Shown: positions 1 to 9,003, numbered from the stretch's first letter. The stretch is DNA of 64,000 bases from Methylocella tundrae (GCF_901905185.1 NZ_CABFMQ020000013.1:62001-126000); one strand, 5' to 3'. Translations and numbers: made by a program. Notes: generated by a model from the sequence alone, not told the origin.

Positions 1-416
1 TGATAAAGCGCCACGCCCTCCCAGAAATCGCCATGCGCTTCGTCAATCGCCTGACGCAGGATCCAGGCGCCGCCCTCGATGTTGGCGCAAAAATTATCGC
101 GCAGGGCATAAAAGGTCGCCTCAGCGGAGGCCCGCCAATGCGCGGCGATCTTTCCGATCCAGCTATCGTTGACCTGCATCGGTCCGATGTCGACGGTCTT
201 GTTCGCATTCTGGCTGACCTTGCCGAGACTTCCGGCTTCGACATTCAACAAAATGACAAGGACCCCCGGCGGCAGCTGATACAGGTTCGCCGCCGCCAGC
301 AGGCATGCGCCGACAAAACTTCCGCCCGACGCATCGTCGGCGGCGCGCGCCGGCGGGCTCCCGATCGCCGCCTCCATGAGCACCATCACGAGAGCCGCCA
401 GAAGAAGACGCCTCAT
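1..416 (-). CDS. Lytic transglycosylase, T4SS-associated (3' end beyond window)
   Basis: The translation starts MRRLLLAALVMVL, a clear signal peptide ending near ARAA, then a goose-lysozyme-type SLT fold with the probable catalytic glutamate at residue 60 (LLNVEAG) and the downstream motif DIGPMQVN around residues 76-83. Such enzymes open peptidoglycan locally so that secretion complexes can be built. The ATG overlaps the end of the preceding gene by 4 bp, so it is the last gene seen of the dot/icm run. The reading frame is still open at the window edge, so the C-terminus is missing here. Seen: signal peptide, Glu and IGPMQV motif. Inferred: a role in this transfer system, by position. Confidence 0.82.
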   Translation of the reverse strand, partial: MRRLLLAALVMVLMEAAIGSPPARAADDASGGSFVGACLLAAANLYQLPPGVLVILLNVEAGSLGKVSQNANKTVDIGPMQVNDSWIGKIAAHWRASAEATFYALRDNFCANIEGGAWILRQAIDEAHGDFWEGVALY

Positions 417-826
417 CGCGATCTCCGCTCTTTCGCCTGGATGCGCGCGACGGCGTCGTCGAAGACGCGGCCGAGCTCTGCTGCCATGATGCCCTGCTCC
501 GTCGTCGCCTGAGAGATCGCCTCCATTACGGCGAGCAGCAGGGCGCTGAATTTGCCGGCGCCGATCTCCTTGACGCGCCAGCTGAAATAGGCGCCGAGAT
601 CCTTCTCCAGCAAAAGTCCGAAGGACTGTCCGGTGGCGTCGCACCACAGCGCCTCGCCGGCCGACAGAAATATCGGCAGCAACCCGTCGATCGCGGCGGC
701 GCTGTCGGGCGGCACGATCACCGACGCGCCATTCGCCTTGTCCTCGAGAATTATCGGACGGCCGGACTGGACCAGCAGCGTCTGCAAAACATCCGAAACA
801 TATTGGAGATCGAGCGGCCGAGTCAC
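413..826 (-). CDS. Small cytoplasmic protein in the IcmS position
   Basis: About 137 residues from a GTG whose bases overlap the icmT stop codon (GTGA), which fixes the start and indicates translational coupling. The frame stays open upstream, but that part overlaps icmT out of frame and reads as noise. No membrane segment or signal is seen; the protein is mixed alpha/beta with an acidic face. In Legionella icmT is followed by icmS, a chaperone subunit of the coupling complex, and this gene has that place. The sequence itself did not let me recognise IcmS, so the family assignment rests on gene order only. Confidence 0.6.
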   Translation of the reverse strand: MTRPLDLQYVSDVLQTLLVQSGRPIILEDKANGASVIVPPDSAAAIDGLLPIFLSAGEALWCDATGQSFGLLLEKDLGAYFSWRVKEIGAGKFSALLLAVMEAISQATTEQGIMAAELGRVFDDAVARIQAKERRSR

Positions 827-1071
827 GCAAGCCTCCGCCGCTTCCAGGAGGGGACCGCCGGCCGCAACGGGCCGATGAACAGCCGCCGCAGGGTCCGCAA
901 CGTCGCCGGAACCGTCAGCCCGGCCCAGCTGATGACGGAGAAGAAGACGATCCCGGTCGCCGCGATGTAGAACGTCGTCCACGACCAGTAGACGACAAAG
1001 ACGAGCAGCGGGAGACACGCCCGCGCATCGAGAATAAGCACTTTCACCGGACGCCCCGTATCACGCCACAT
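823..1071 (-). CDS. icmT: IcmT-like inner-membrane protein of the Dot/Icm (type IVB) apparatus
   Basis: This 82-residue protein opens with MWRDTGRPVKV, the signature N-terminus of IcmT. Two hydrophobic segments follow (about residues 17-35 and 37-55), then the arginine-rich TLRTLRRLFIGPLRPAVPSW tail that is also typical. Its length is close to that of Legionella IcmT (86 residues). IcmT is a small polytopic protein needed for type IVB function. It lies 9 bp after dotB and overlaps the next gene by 4 bp, so it is surely co-transcribed. The motif matches are seen directly; the function is from family knowledge. Confidence 0.85.
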   Translation of the reverse strand: MWRDTGRPVKVLILDARACLPLLVFVVYWSWTTFYIAATGIVFFSVISWAGLTVPATLRTLRRLFIGPLRPAVPSWKRRRLA

Positions 1072-1080
1072 CTTTGATCC

Positions 1081-2247
1081 TCATTTCAGCTCGCGCCGCA
1101 CATCGTCGGCGGCCTCTTTGGTGATTCTCTCCTCGCGCAGGGCGATCTCGATCGCCCTCTCGTAGGATTGCCCCTGCGTCTCGACCGCCTCCCGCGTCAC
1201 CCGCGGCCATTGATCGACCGGCGCGTCGGTCAGCCGCGCGCGCAATTTTTCGTCGAATGCCAGAAACTCCCGAAGCGCGGTTCTCTTGCCGTCGGTCGAT
1301 TTGACGAGGCGCTGATTGACGATGAGATGCAGCGACTGCGCCGCCGCGACAGTCAGACTCTCGCGCTCCTCGAGCGGACACAGAACGGCGATGCGCTGCA
1401 TCGTCGCCGCGACATTCTTGGCGTGCGTCGTCGTGATCGTCGAATGGCCCGAGATCGCGGCGTTGATCGTCTCCTTCATGGTCACGCCGTCGCGGCACTC
1501 GCCGACGATGATGTCGGTCGGATGGCGCCGCATCGCGCCGCGCATGAACGCCTCGAACGACTTCAGATTGCGCGGTATTTCGCTTTGGCTGATCGACGAA
1601 TGCGGGCTTTTCACGCGGTCCAGCAGAAACTCGATCGGCGCGGCGCATTCGAGAATGTTGCGATGCTTGTTCGGGTCGAGCAGCTTCGCCACCGTCATGC
1701 CGCCGATCAGCGTCGACTTTCCCGATCCCGTCGCGCCCGAGACCATGACGAGGCCTTCGCGCGGATGATAGGACTCCAGAATCTCCGGCTCGACGTTCTG
1801 GACTTCGAGCGGCGGCGGCAAATCCTTGACCGGCCGGATCGACACGTCGACGCCGTCGCCGCGGCTGGTCACGGTCGAAGTGGCGTTGACGCGAAAGCGC
1901 AGCGTCTCCGTGCGGCTGAGGCCGATCACATACATGACATCGAAATCGTGACCGCCCTGAAGCCGCGCCATTCCGTCCGCGCCGTAAAGATGGTTGACGA
2001 TCAGCGACGCCTCCGCCTCGTCCAGCGGCAGCCGCGGAATGCGGTAATTGTCGTCGTAGAGCGTGAACTGCGCCTGGCTCCAGGTTTTGAACTTGATCTC
2101 CTCGGCGCCGAGTCCGTGCGCCCAGGCCATGAAGGAATCGAGGCCCGGCGCATGCTGGCGCGGCTGCGACACCCAGCGCTCGCCCTCGTCCCGCCAAACG
2201 AGCTTGTCCGAGGGCTTCGCCGCGCCGATATCCGACAGATCGAGCAT
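1081..2247 (-). CDS. dotB: DotB/TraJ-type secretion ATPase
   Basis: PilT/VirB11-class hexameric ATPase that powers type IVB secretion at the inner membrane. Walker A GATGSGKST lies near residues 171-179, an Asp box/Walker B segment (DIIVGECRD) near 240 and a His box (GHSTITTTHAKN) near 262. The N-terminal half carries the PAS-like domain expected of DotB. At about 388 residues it matches Legionella DotB (377). A TTG six bases upstream is a possible start, but the ATG has GGGG at good spacing, so I chose the ATG. It lies between dotC and icmT, the usual neighbourhood (dotD-dotC-dotB). Confidence 0.92.
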   Translation of the reverse strand: MLDLSDIGAAKPSDKLVWRDEGERWVSQPRQHAPGLDSFMAWAHGLGAEEIKFKTWSQAQFTLYDDNYRIPRLPLDEAEASLIVNHLYGADGMARLQGGHDFDVMYVIGLSRTETLRFRVNATSTVTSRGDGVDVSIRPVKDLPPPLEVQNVEPEILESYHPREGLVMVSGATGSGKSTLIGGMTVAKLLDPNKHRNILECAAPIEFLLDRVKSPHSSISQSEIPRNLKSFEAFMRGAMRRHPTDIIVGECRDGVTMKETINAAISGHSTITTTHAKNVAATMQRIAVLCPLEERESLTVAAAQSLHLIVNQRLVKSTDGKRTALREFLAFDEKLRARLTDAPVDQWPRVTREAVETQGQSYERAIEIALREERITKEAADDVRRELK

Positions 2248-2268
2248 GACCAACCCCTTCGAGCCGGC

Positions 2269-3228
2269 CTATTTCGGGCAGTCGCGCGTCGCGCGCGGCC
2301 AGACGTCCTTGTTCGCCCGCAAGCCTTTTTGCTCGGTGATGCGGACGATGCTGTCGCCCGCGCGCAGCTCCGCGCCGCCGCCGTTCACGGCGCTGTTCTC
2401 GAAAACGACTTTCGGATTTTCGACGACGCCTGCGCGTAGCAGGACGCGATAGCGCGCCATGCCGACGATATCGCGTTGCAGCCGCCCAAGATCGGAGAGG
2501 AAGATCTCGACGCCCTGTTTCTCGCCCTGCGCCCAGCCCTCGGCGACGAATTTGTTCCACACCGCGGCCTCCTGTTCGGTCCGCGGCAACACCGCGTCGG
2601 CCGGCCGGCGCGGCCAGCCCCAATCGCGCACGAGATAGGAGCGCCAGTTCGGCGGCGCCGAGGCGAGCTGGGCCCCTCGCGTGATCGAATAGACGCAGGC
2701 CGTCTCGCGCGCCACTTGCCCGGCATCGCCAAGGGCGAAGGCCATCTGCGCCTGCGACATGACCGGCGGGCGCATCAAAATCTGGCTGCCGCCATGGTGC
2801 AGCACGAGAGGGCTGAAGTCATACGTGCTGTCCAGCATCGCCTCGTAGCGGCGCAGCATCTCATTGAGAGCGAAGGCGCGCGCCGCGAGCCCCCCTTGCG
2901 CGCCATAGGTGAGGCCCGCCTGATGCAGCGTTTCCTCCCGGCCCGGGTCGAGGCCCGAGGCCGGGCCCCCCGCGCCAGCGCGCACCGCCTGCAGCGCTTC
3001 GAGCGAGGGCGGCCTCTCGCCGCCGGCCACAGTCGGGACTTCCGCCGCCCCGGTGATCGGCTTGTTCAACGGATTGCCGAGGTCATGCGCGGCCTCGTCG
3101 ACGACCGCCGGCGGCGGCGCCGGCGGCACGGGATAAATCACGACGCCATTTTCCGACCACGACGGACCGACGCGAAGGAGAAGGCCGGCCGCGACCGCGG
3201 CGCCGGCGAGCCAGAACCGCCTAGACAT
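2269..3228 (-). CDS. dotC: DotC/TraI-type outer-membrane core protein
   Basis: 319 residues with an N-terminal signal sequence (MSRRFWLAGAAVAAGLLL) and a long DotC-family domain with conserved-looking RRYEAMLDSTYDF, SYLVRDWGW and LGRLQRDIVGMARYR segments. DotC forms the outer-membrane core complex with DotD and DotH. The start codon overlaps the end of dotD by 8 bp, indicating tight coupling. Unlike the Legionella lipoprotein, no cysteine is present in the first 60 residues, so no lipobox can be made and the protein is predicted to be periplasmic or processed by signal peptidase I. Family assignment is firm; the effect of the missing lipid anchor is inference. Confidence 0.9.
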   Translation of the reverse strand: MSRRFWLAGAAVAAGLLLRVGPSWSENGVVIYPVPPAPPPAVVDEAAHDLGNPLNKPITGAAEVPTVAGGERPPSLEALQAVRAGAGGPASGLDPGREETLHQAGLTYGAQGGLAARAFALNEMLRRYEAMLDSTYDFSPLVLHHGGSQILMRPPVMSQAQMAFALGDAGQVARETACVYSITRGAQLASAPPNWRSYLVRDWGWPRRPADAVLPRTEQEAAVWNKFVAEGWAQGEKQGVEIFLSDLGRLQRDIVGMARYRVLLRAGVVENPKVVFENSAVNGGGAELRAGDSIVRITEQKGLRANKDVWPRATRDCPK

Positions 3229-3733
3229 GATGAATCACCTCGACTGTTTGATGCTGCGGATCAACGCGCACCGTCGCCTGACTGCCGGCGTCGTCGCCGA
3301 TCTGTTCGAGGATGTCATAGACGCGCTGCGGCGCTTTTCTGACCCCGATGACCAGCGGTTGAGCACCGGGCGGCGCGCTGATCGCAACCCTGTAGCCGAT
3401 GGTCTTCGCAAGGGCCTCCACGGCGCCATCCAGGGGGCCGTTCCATTCGAAACTGACGATCCTGTCGAGTTCGCCGGGCACGACCGTCGGCATGCCGGCC
3501 GAAACGCTTCGCGGCTGCATGCGTCCGATGCGGTCCATCTCGGCGTCGACCTCGCTCATGCTCTTTTGCAACGCGATCTCGGCGTTCGGCATGCCGGTCA
3601 CATCGACCGTCGTCGGTACGTCAACGCTCGCGCAACCCGCCAGCATCGCGCCGGCGAGCATCACGCCGGCGGACATAGCAAAGGCGAAACTGCCCGATCG
3701 CCGCGTCCTGTCGCTTTTGAAAGTCTCTCTCAT
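3221..3733 (-). CDS. dotD: DotD/TraH-type lipoprotein
   Basis: About 170 residues starting MRETFKSDRTRR, with a hydrophobic segment ending in the lipobox LAGC at about residues 31-34, so it is a predicted outer-membrane lipoprotein. The C-terminal domain (about 85-160) has the secretin N0/DotD-like pattern with GYRVAISAPP and ILEQIGDDAG. DotD assists outer-membrane insertion of DotH together with DotC. A GTG nine codons upstream could also start translation, but the ATG places the positively charged n-region correctly. It is the first gene of a dotD-dotC-dotB-icmT run. Confidence 0.88.
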   Translation of the reverse strand: MRETFKSDRTRRSGSFAFAMSAGVMLAGAMLAGCASVDVPTTVDVTGMPNAEIALQKSMSEVDAEMDRIGRMQPRSVSAGMPTVVPGELDRIVSFEWNGPLDGAVEALAKTIGYRVAISAPPGAQPLVIGVRKAPQRVYDILEQIGDDAGSQATVRVDPQHQTVEVIHHV

Positions 3734-3829
3734 GCTGAGCTCCCATCGTTCGATTCTCACGATAAGAAGCGGCGGCGCGAACGCGGCGCGGAAAATAACG
3801 GCTCTCGCGATTAAACGGCGGCGGCGCGC

Positions 3830-4165
3830 TCAGCCCGAACCGACCAGGGCGCCAGGGGTCCTTCCGCGCGCCGCCCGAAGCCTCGCAATCTGGTCGCATT
3901 TCGCCTGATCGCCGGCGCGGCGCGCGACATGCTCCAGCGGGCCAAACCTGTCAGTTTCGACAGCGCCCGCGGCGATCGCAAGCGCCTTTTTCGAAAGACC
4001 GATGTCGAAGTGCTCCCAGCTGGCTTTCGGGGGATGCTGAAACCACTTGCTCGCCACGCCGATCCTGTCGACCATAGCGAACAACTCGTCTTGCGAGTCC
4101 GCCCAGAGATGGCACATGATCATGCGACCGAAGCGATGCTGGACATTATCGACGTAGACCGCCAA
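3830..4165 (-). CDS. DUF4031 domain protein
   Basis: 111 residues beginning (L/M)AVYVDNVQHRFGRMIMCHLWADS, the hallmark start of DUF4031, with WFQHPP and the conserved YDIGLSKKALA-like segment (here FDIGLSKKALAI). The start is a TTG preceded by GGAGAAG at good spacing. DUF4031 proteins are small soluble proteins common in actinobacteria and proteobacteria and of unknown function. This copy sits inside the dot/icm operon, between dotO and dotD, where Legionella has no such gene. Whether it takes part in transfer or is a passenger cannot be decided from sequence. Confidence 0.8.
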   Translation of the reverse strand: MAVYVDNVQHRFGRMIMCHLWADSQDELFAMVDRIGVASKWFQHPPKASWEHFDIGLSKKALAIAAGAVETDRFGPLEHVARRAGDQAKCDQIARLRAARGRTPGALVGSG

Positions 4166-4216
4166 TTCAGCTTCTCCTCAAATCGCCTTCCGACCATCGA
4201 GACCGCGCAGGCGCAA

Positions 4217-7200
4217 CTATTGCGCCGCTATGGCGAGCCCACCCGCTTCATCTTCGCAGGGGCGCAGACTGAGCGCGATGCCGCGGCCGTTGATCAATTC
4301 GTCCGTCAGCTGGTCGATCACGCCCATCTCCGCCCGCGCGTCGAGCTCGCCGCCGCGCAGGCGCTCCGATTTTCGCCGCTCAATCTCCTTCAGGGCCGAG
4401 CCTCCCGGAAAAATCTTCGACAGGCGCCGCAGCGCCTCACTAAATCCAACCCTGTCATAGAGGCGGTTGCGCAAAGCCGTGTCGCCCGGCGTCGTCGACA
4501 GCGCCCAGAGTTCGATCGGCCCGAGCGTATTCACCAGCAATTGCTCGTAGCGGGCGTTCTCGACCTGCAGGATGGCGAGAAACGGCGCCCCGTTCGGGCC
4601 CGGCCCGTGCAGCCCGTTGCGCACCACCGACGCGCTCGCCTCCGACAGATTGAAGCGCGTGATGATTTCCTCCGCCTCCTTCTCGTCGCCGGCGCGCAGC
4701 ACGAAGCGGCCGGTCGACTGGCTGATCAGCGAGTCGCCCATGTCGGACAGCCGCTGGCTCGAAAAGCCGAGCTGGATATTGTGCTTGCGCCCCTCGCGCG
4801 CGTCGAGCTCCGCCTGGGCGCGCACCTGCGGGCTGCCAAGGGTTCGGTGCCATTCGTCATAATCGAGCCGCTTCACCGTCTCGTAGGTCTCCTGGAAGCG
4901 GCGGGCGTGATAGGCGCGCACCGGCTCCGGCACATAGCGCAAATAATCCGGCTTCAGGAAGAAGTTCCGTGCGAGCACATGGCGGGCGAGGAGATACATC
5001 ATTTCGGTCTGGCGGTTCGACGCGGCCGACCCCGTAGGCGCCACTTCCTGCAGATCCAGCACGATGATGCGCGCCGAGCCGAAATCGAGCCGCGTCGGAC
5101 TGTTCAGCGTCGGATATTTGCGGATCGCGTCATAGATGTAGCGCTCGAACAGCTGCAGCGCCTGCTCGGCCGTCACCGCGATCTTGATGTTCTGGAACAT
5201 GTCCATCACCTGATCCGACCGCGCCGCGGTGATCAGATCCTGCAGCAGGGGAACCACATGCCGCTGCGCGATTTCCGCGAGCCGATATTCCCCCGCGGCG
5301 CATAAAGCCGTCACGACATCGCGCCAGATGGGGTCTTCCGGATGCAGCTTGATTTGCAGTCTGTCGAGCGCGGCGTCGACCAGTGGTTCGACGCCGCGCC
5401 GGTAGCGTTTCGGCGAAGCGCCGGGCACGTCGGTGCACTGGCGATAGGCCTCGTCGATCACAAGGCCGATCATCTGCGCCATGCCTTCGAAAGGAGTGCT
5501 TACGTCGGGCGGCAGGGTGATCAGGGCCAGGAAATTCTGCAGGAATGCGCGTTCGAGCGGCAAGGGATATTCGCAGCCGACCTGCAGATCGAACACGTTG
5601 AACTCATAGCCCGGCGCAAACTGCATCGTCGCATAGATCGCCTCGTGCCGGCGCTCCGGACCCAGCGCCTCCTGGATCAGACGCACGAACCCCTCCGCCG
5701 AGGAGCCGATGTCGACCTTGCCGATCAAGGGCAGTTTCGCGCCCGTCCCGCCGAGCACGGCCGAGCTGAGGCAAAGCCCGATATTGACGGAATTCGCCAG
5801 CACCGATTTGCCCGACCCCGGCGGCGCCACGAAGATGTCGATCACCAGCGGCCGTTTTGATCCGCCCGACGGATCGTAGGGCCAGATCGCTCCATTCGGC
5901 AGACGGAACAGGACGCTTCCCCGCTCCCACGGCGAGACCGTGTGATTCCACGGCAGCATTGCGAGCGCGTCGCCGAGCAGAGCCAGCGCCGGATTGGCGG
6001 TCGACGCCAGCGAGAGCCCCGGCACGCTGCTCAGGACGCCTTCGAGCGGGTCGCCGGCGATCCGCACGGCCTTGCAATTGCCCCAACCTTCGATGCGCTG
6101 GGACAGCGTCGACGCCCGCCGGCGCAACAAACGGGCCTCTCCGACCGCGGCCCAGGTCGCGAACGAGGCGCGCAATTTGACGCTGATATGATTGTCCTGC
6201 TCGCGCGCGTGGCGCAGCGCCGCGAAAGCACGCTGCAGATCGCGGTTGGCCGGGAAGATCGACAGGAAGGAGGCGCCGATCTCCTTGAAAGTCATGCCGG
6301 CGCGCCCGCCGCCTTCGAGAATGAAGGAACCGCGCCAGGGAACCCTGTCCTGCCCCAGCCAGCTCGCCAGCTCGACGAAGGGACGCGGATCCTCCGGGCC
6401 GATCGCGATATCGACGCTCGTATATTCATACTCGCCGATCTCGACGCGCTGGCCGCCATGCGTCACGGCGTCGGCATGAAAGAGCTGGCCGCGAAGGGAC
6501 GGCCAGAGCAGCCCCTCCTTGTTCGGCCGCTTGACGTCCTCCTCGGGCAGGCGCGGCATCAGCCTGTCGCCGACCAGAATGGCCCGCCAGGACGATGCCG
6601 TCGTCTCGCGGTACATGCCCTCCCGGATCACCGTCAGCGATTGCCGCGCCGACAGTTCTTCCGCACTGATCTCAAGGCCGCGCAGGGCGGCGATCACGCG
6701 GGCGACGAAACCGGAATGATGCGCCGCGATCAATTCGCTGCGAAGAAAGAACTGCTGGGCGTCGCCGATCGCGGGGCACTGTTTCGCTGCGAGATCCCTT
6801 TCCTCCTTCATCTGCTTGACTTCTTCCTTGGTCAGCACGGCGCGCCGCGTCCAGAGAATGAGATAGGACGCCTCCCAGCGCATCTTGCCGGACCACAGCC
6901 GCATGCGCTCGTCGAGGATGTCGGCGAGGTCGATCCCCAGCTGGCTCGCGACCTCGCGGCAGGACTCCATATTGACCCGCTCGATCTCGCGCGCGGCGAG
7001 ATCGGGATCGGACAGATACCAGCCGACGATCGCATGGCCCTTGTTTTCGAGCGTTCCGGAAAGATCGATCCGCATCGCCGCCGCAAGGCGCTCGATGTCG
7101 GCCCGCGTCGCCATCCGCTTCATGCCGCCAACCCGAAGAAAGCTCAGATAGTCGCCCTGCTTTGTCACCAGCGCGTCGCCATGCGAGGTCTCGACGTCGC

Positions 7201-7270
7201 AATAGCCGGCGAGGGGCTGCTTCAGCGCCAGCGAGATGCTGGCCAGTCCGCGCGCGATGCTGCTCAGCAT
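4217..7270 (-). CDS. dotO: DotO/IcmB (TraU)-type VirB4-like secretion ATPase
   Basis: 1017 residues, close to the 1009 of Legionella DotO. The N-terminal half (1-460) is the VirB4-like docking part. The Walker A APPGSGKS is at 482-489, and a Walker B-like segment (ARIIVLDLQEVA) with the C-terminal ATPase lobe and helical bundle follows. DotO is the large cytoplasmic ATPase ring at the base of the type IVB machine, which recruits DotB. Its ATG overlaps the end of dotN by 7 bp, repeating the icmJ-icmB order of Legionella. No frameshift or missing motif is seen. Confidence 0.93.
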   Translation of the reverse strand: MLSSIARGLASISLALKQPLAGYCDVETSHGDALVTKQGDYLSFLRVGGMKRMATRADIERLAAAMRIDLSGTLENKGHAIVGWYLSDPDLAAREIERVNMESCREVASQLGIDLADILDERMRLWSGKMRWEASYLILWTRRAVLTKEEVKQMKEERDLAAKQCPAIGDAQQFFLRSELIAAHHSGFVARVIAALRGLEISAEELSARQSLTVIREGMYRETTASSWRAILVGDRLMPRLPEEDVKRPNKEGLLWPSLRGQLFHADAVTHGGQRVEIGEYEYTSVDIAIGPEDPRPFVELASWLGQDRVPWRGSFILEGGGRAGMTFKEIGASFLSIFPANRDLQRAFAALRHAREQDNHISVKLRASFATWAAVGEARLLRRRASTLSQRIEGWGNCKAVRIAGDPLEGVLSSVPGLSLASTANPALALLGDALAMLPWNHTVSPWERGSVLFRLPNGAIWPYDPSGGSKRPLVIDIFVAPPGSGKSVLANSVNIGLCLSSAVLGGTGAKLPLIGKVDIGSSAEGFVRLIQEALGPERRHEAIYATMQFAPGYEFNVFDLQVGCEYPLPLERAFLQNFLALITLPPDVSTPFEGMAQMIGLVIDEAYRQCTDVPGASPKRYRRGVEPLVDAALDRLQIKLHPEDPIWRDVVTALCAAGEYRLAEIAQRHVVPLLQDLITAARSDQVMDMFQNIKIAVTAEQALQLFERYIYDAIRKYPTLNSPTRLDFGSARIIVLDLQEVAPTGSAASNRQTEMMYLLARHVLARNFFLKPDYLRYVPEPVRAYHARRFQETYETVKRLDYDEWHRTLGSPQVRAQAELDAREGRKHNIQLGFSSQRLSDMGDSLISQSTGRFVLRAGDEKEAEEIITRFNLSEASASVVRNGLHGPGPNGAPFLAILQVENARYEQLLVNTLGPIELWALSTTPGDTALRNRLYDRVGFSEALRRLSKIFPGGSALKEIERRKSERLRGGELDARAEMGVIDQLTDELINGRGIALSLRPCEDEAGGLAIAAQ

Positions 7271-7932
7271 GATGATCCCTCCATAGTGTCCGCCATCCCG
7301 CTCATCGCCGCGCCGGCGCGCGGGGCCTGCAACTGCGCGATCAAGCCCGGATAAATGTCCTCGCCGCCGCGAAAATATCTTCCGAGCGGCAGAAGCCGCA
7401 AGCTGGCGAGCAACGCCCGCCGCCGCGCGTATACATCAGGTTTCAGCCGCAACAGGGCCTGCCCCAGCTGGCGCGGCGACGCAGTCCCAAGACGCGCCGC
7501 CGCCTGATCGGAGCGCGCCCGCAAAGCCATCGACGCCGAAAACGCCGCCAGCACATCGACGTCTCGCGAGGATGGACGCCGGCTGAGATGCGAGGGATGG
7601 CCATGGGCGATGAGACTCGCGTGAATGCCGTGCGCGAACGCATTGAGCGCGCCTTGCGTCATTTCCGGCAGCCAGATCAGCACGGCCTCATCGTCGATCG
7701 TCTCGCGTTCGAGATGCTGCGCGAGATGGCACAGCGCGCAGGCCGAAACGATATTGTCTTTGGCGTCGTCAGCGTGATCGCCGTTCAGATGAAACGGCTC
7801 CTGCCAGCCAGCGGCTTTGAGACCGCAGAACTGGCAGGAGCCATGGTCGCTCCCGCCCCAGACCCGCGATGGAGCCGCCTCGGAATTAAACGAAGAGGCA
7901 TGCATCGAAAGGGTCAGGGGCAGAAGGCGCAT
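7264..7932 (-). CDS. dotN: DotN/IcmJ zinc-binding subunit of the coupling complex
   Basis: About 222 residues from the ATG at MRLLPLTL. A zinc-ribbon/HNH-like site is seen: CQFCG near residue 33, HLNGDH near 48-53 and CALC near 64, as in IcmJ/DotN (208 residues in Legionella). DotN is a structural zinc protein of the DotL coupling complex that selects substrates. Its presence implies that a DotL-type coupling protein exists, though that gene is not in the window. It starts 6 bp after the dotP stop and overlaps dotO, so it is part of the operon. Confidence 0.85.
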   Translation of the reverse strand: MRLLPLTLSMHASSFNSEAAPSRVWGGSDHGSCQFCGLKAAGWQEPFHLNGDHADDAKDNIVSACALCHLAQHLERETIDDEAVLIWLPEMTQGALNAFAHGIHASLIAHGHPSHLSRRPSSRDVDVLAAFSASMALRARSDQAAARLGTASPRQLGQALLRLKPDVYARRRALLASLRLLPLGRYFRGGEDIYPGLIAQLQAPRAGAAMSGMADTMEGSSC

Positions 7933-7937
7933 CACGA

Positions 7938-8360
7938 TCACTGGAACGTCACGACGCCAGCCTGATTGGTGATCGTCGCGTTGCCGCCGGTGGTGGTGTT
8001 CGCGGCCTTGTTGATCCAGGCGCCGCCGGTGACGAAAAGCCCGGTAAGGACCAGCCCGGCGATGCCGGCCGCCACCTTGCCCGATTCGCGATTCTCCGGC
8101 TGCCGCGACTGCCAGAGATACCACGCGCCGGCGATGAAGCAGATCAAAGCGGCGACATACATGGACGTGCTCGCCAGCGTGCCGCCGGCGGTCGAGAACT
8201 CCTGCGCCGTGGTGCCGAGCTGCGCGCCGATCGTCTGCGCCAAGGCGGTCGTAACGCCAGCGCCGGCGAGCGCGACGACGCCGAGGCAAAGAGCCGCAAC
8301 CGACTTGATTTTTGCCACCGAACGACGGCGGAGCTTTTTTTCGGTAAGAACGAGTTTCAC
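7938..8360 (-). CDS. dotP: DotP/IcmD-like small inner-membrane protein
   Basis: About 140 residues from a GTG with a GAGGAGA ribosome site eight bases upstream. A signal-like hydrophobic segment (AALCLGVVALAGAGVTTALA) is followed by two membrane spans (about 70-88 and 104-122). This is the architecture of IcmD/DotP, a TraQ/TraR-like membrane subunit of the type IVB system. The order dotE-dotP-dotN-dotO is the same as icmC-icmD-icmJ-icmB in Legionella, which supports the name more than the sequence alone. Longer frames upstream of the GTG overlap dotE out of frame and are not real. Confidence 0.8.
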   Translation of the reverse strand: MKLVLTEKKLRRRSVAKIKSVAALCLGVVALAGAGVTTALAQTIGAQLGTTAQEFSTAGGTLASTSMYVAALICFIAGAWYLWQSRQPENRESGKVAAGIAGLVLTGLFVTGGAWINKAANTTTGGNATITNQAGVVTFQ

Positions 8361-8452
8361 AAGTCTCTCCTCGAGATTGGGTTCACAGAACGAGGGACCT
8401 CCCCCTCGAAACCCAGCTTCGAGGCGCGCGGCGCGAACGCCAACGCGGAATT

Positions 8453-8992
8453 TCACGCCGTTTGAAACATCGACACCAGCCACTGCGTGACGGTGAGGAT
8501 GTTGATCAGCATAATGCCGAAGACGAATTGCACGACGCAGCCGCTCTGGCTCCGGTTGCTTCGGCCGTTGATGACCGATCGCCAGGCGACGATCGCGAAG
8601 AAACAGGCCATCGCTCCGAACGACTGGAAAAACGACAGGAACAGCTGCACCACATTGACGATCGTATCGCCCGGCGCGTTGCCAAGAACGTTGCCTGCGG
8701 TGCCGGGCGGCGTGTAACTCGTCAGCGCCCCAACAGACACCTGGATGGCTGAGCCGGCGCTCTGATTCGCCATGTTCAGAACCTTGTCGAATGAGGCGAA
8801 AGCCCCGCAGAGCAGAAGCGACAGGAACGGGATCCATGGACGCCCCCGAAACGGGTTCGACGGATGCGCCTGCATCCAGAAGCCCCAACCGGCGAACAGG
8901 AAGCATGCAAGCGCAGCCAGATATAGAAATGTCGGCAGCAAAACCGACATCGCATAGCCGAGTGCGCTCGCAATATTGACGAGACCCTGCAT
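8453..8992 (-). CDS. dotE: DotE/IcmC-like polytopic membrane protein
   Basis: 179 residues with about four hydrophobic segments (about 12-38, 55-70, 110-135, 150-172), the layout of IcmC/DotE (194 residues in Legionella). DotE and DotP are related small membrane proteins of the inner-membrane part of the type IVB machine and are homologous to TraQ/TraR of IncI plasmids. The gene begins 11 bp after dotF and is followed by dotP after about 90 bp. Assigned from topology, length and conserved gene order. Confidence 0.82.
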   Translation of the reverse strand: MQGLVNIASALGYAMSVLLPTFLYLAALACFLFAGWGFWMQAHPSNPFRGRPWIPFLSLLLCGAFASFDKVLNMANQSAGSAIQVSVGALTSYTPPGTAGNVLGNAPGDTIVNVVQLFLSFFQSFGAMACFFAIVAWRSVINGRSNRSQSGCVVQFVFGIMLINILTVTQWLVSMFQTA

Positions 8993-9003
8993 CGGATTGT
9001 CTC

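Noticed and set aside
413..1018. 201-residue version of the IcmS-position protein
   Set aside because: The first 64 codons overlap icmT out of frame; the GTG at 826 is coupled to the icmT stop.
1061..2623. 520-codon minus-strand frame over dotB
   Set aside because: Same strand but other frame than dotB; Arg-rich noise.
5942..7354. 470-codon plus-strand frame
   Set aside because: Antisense to dotO.
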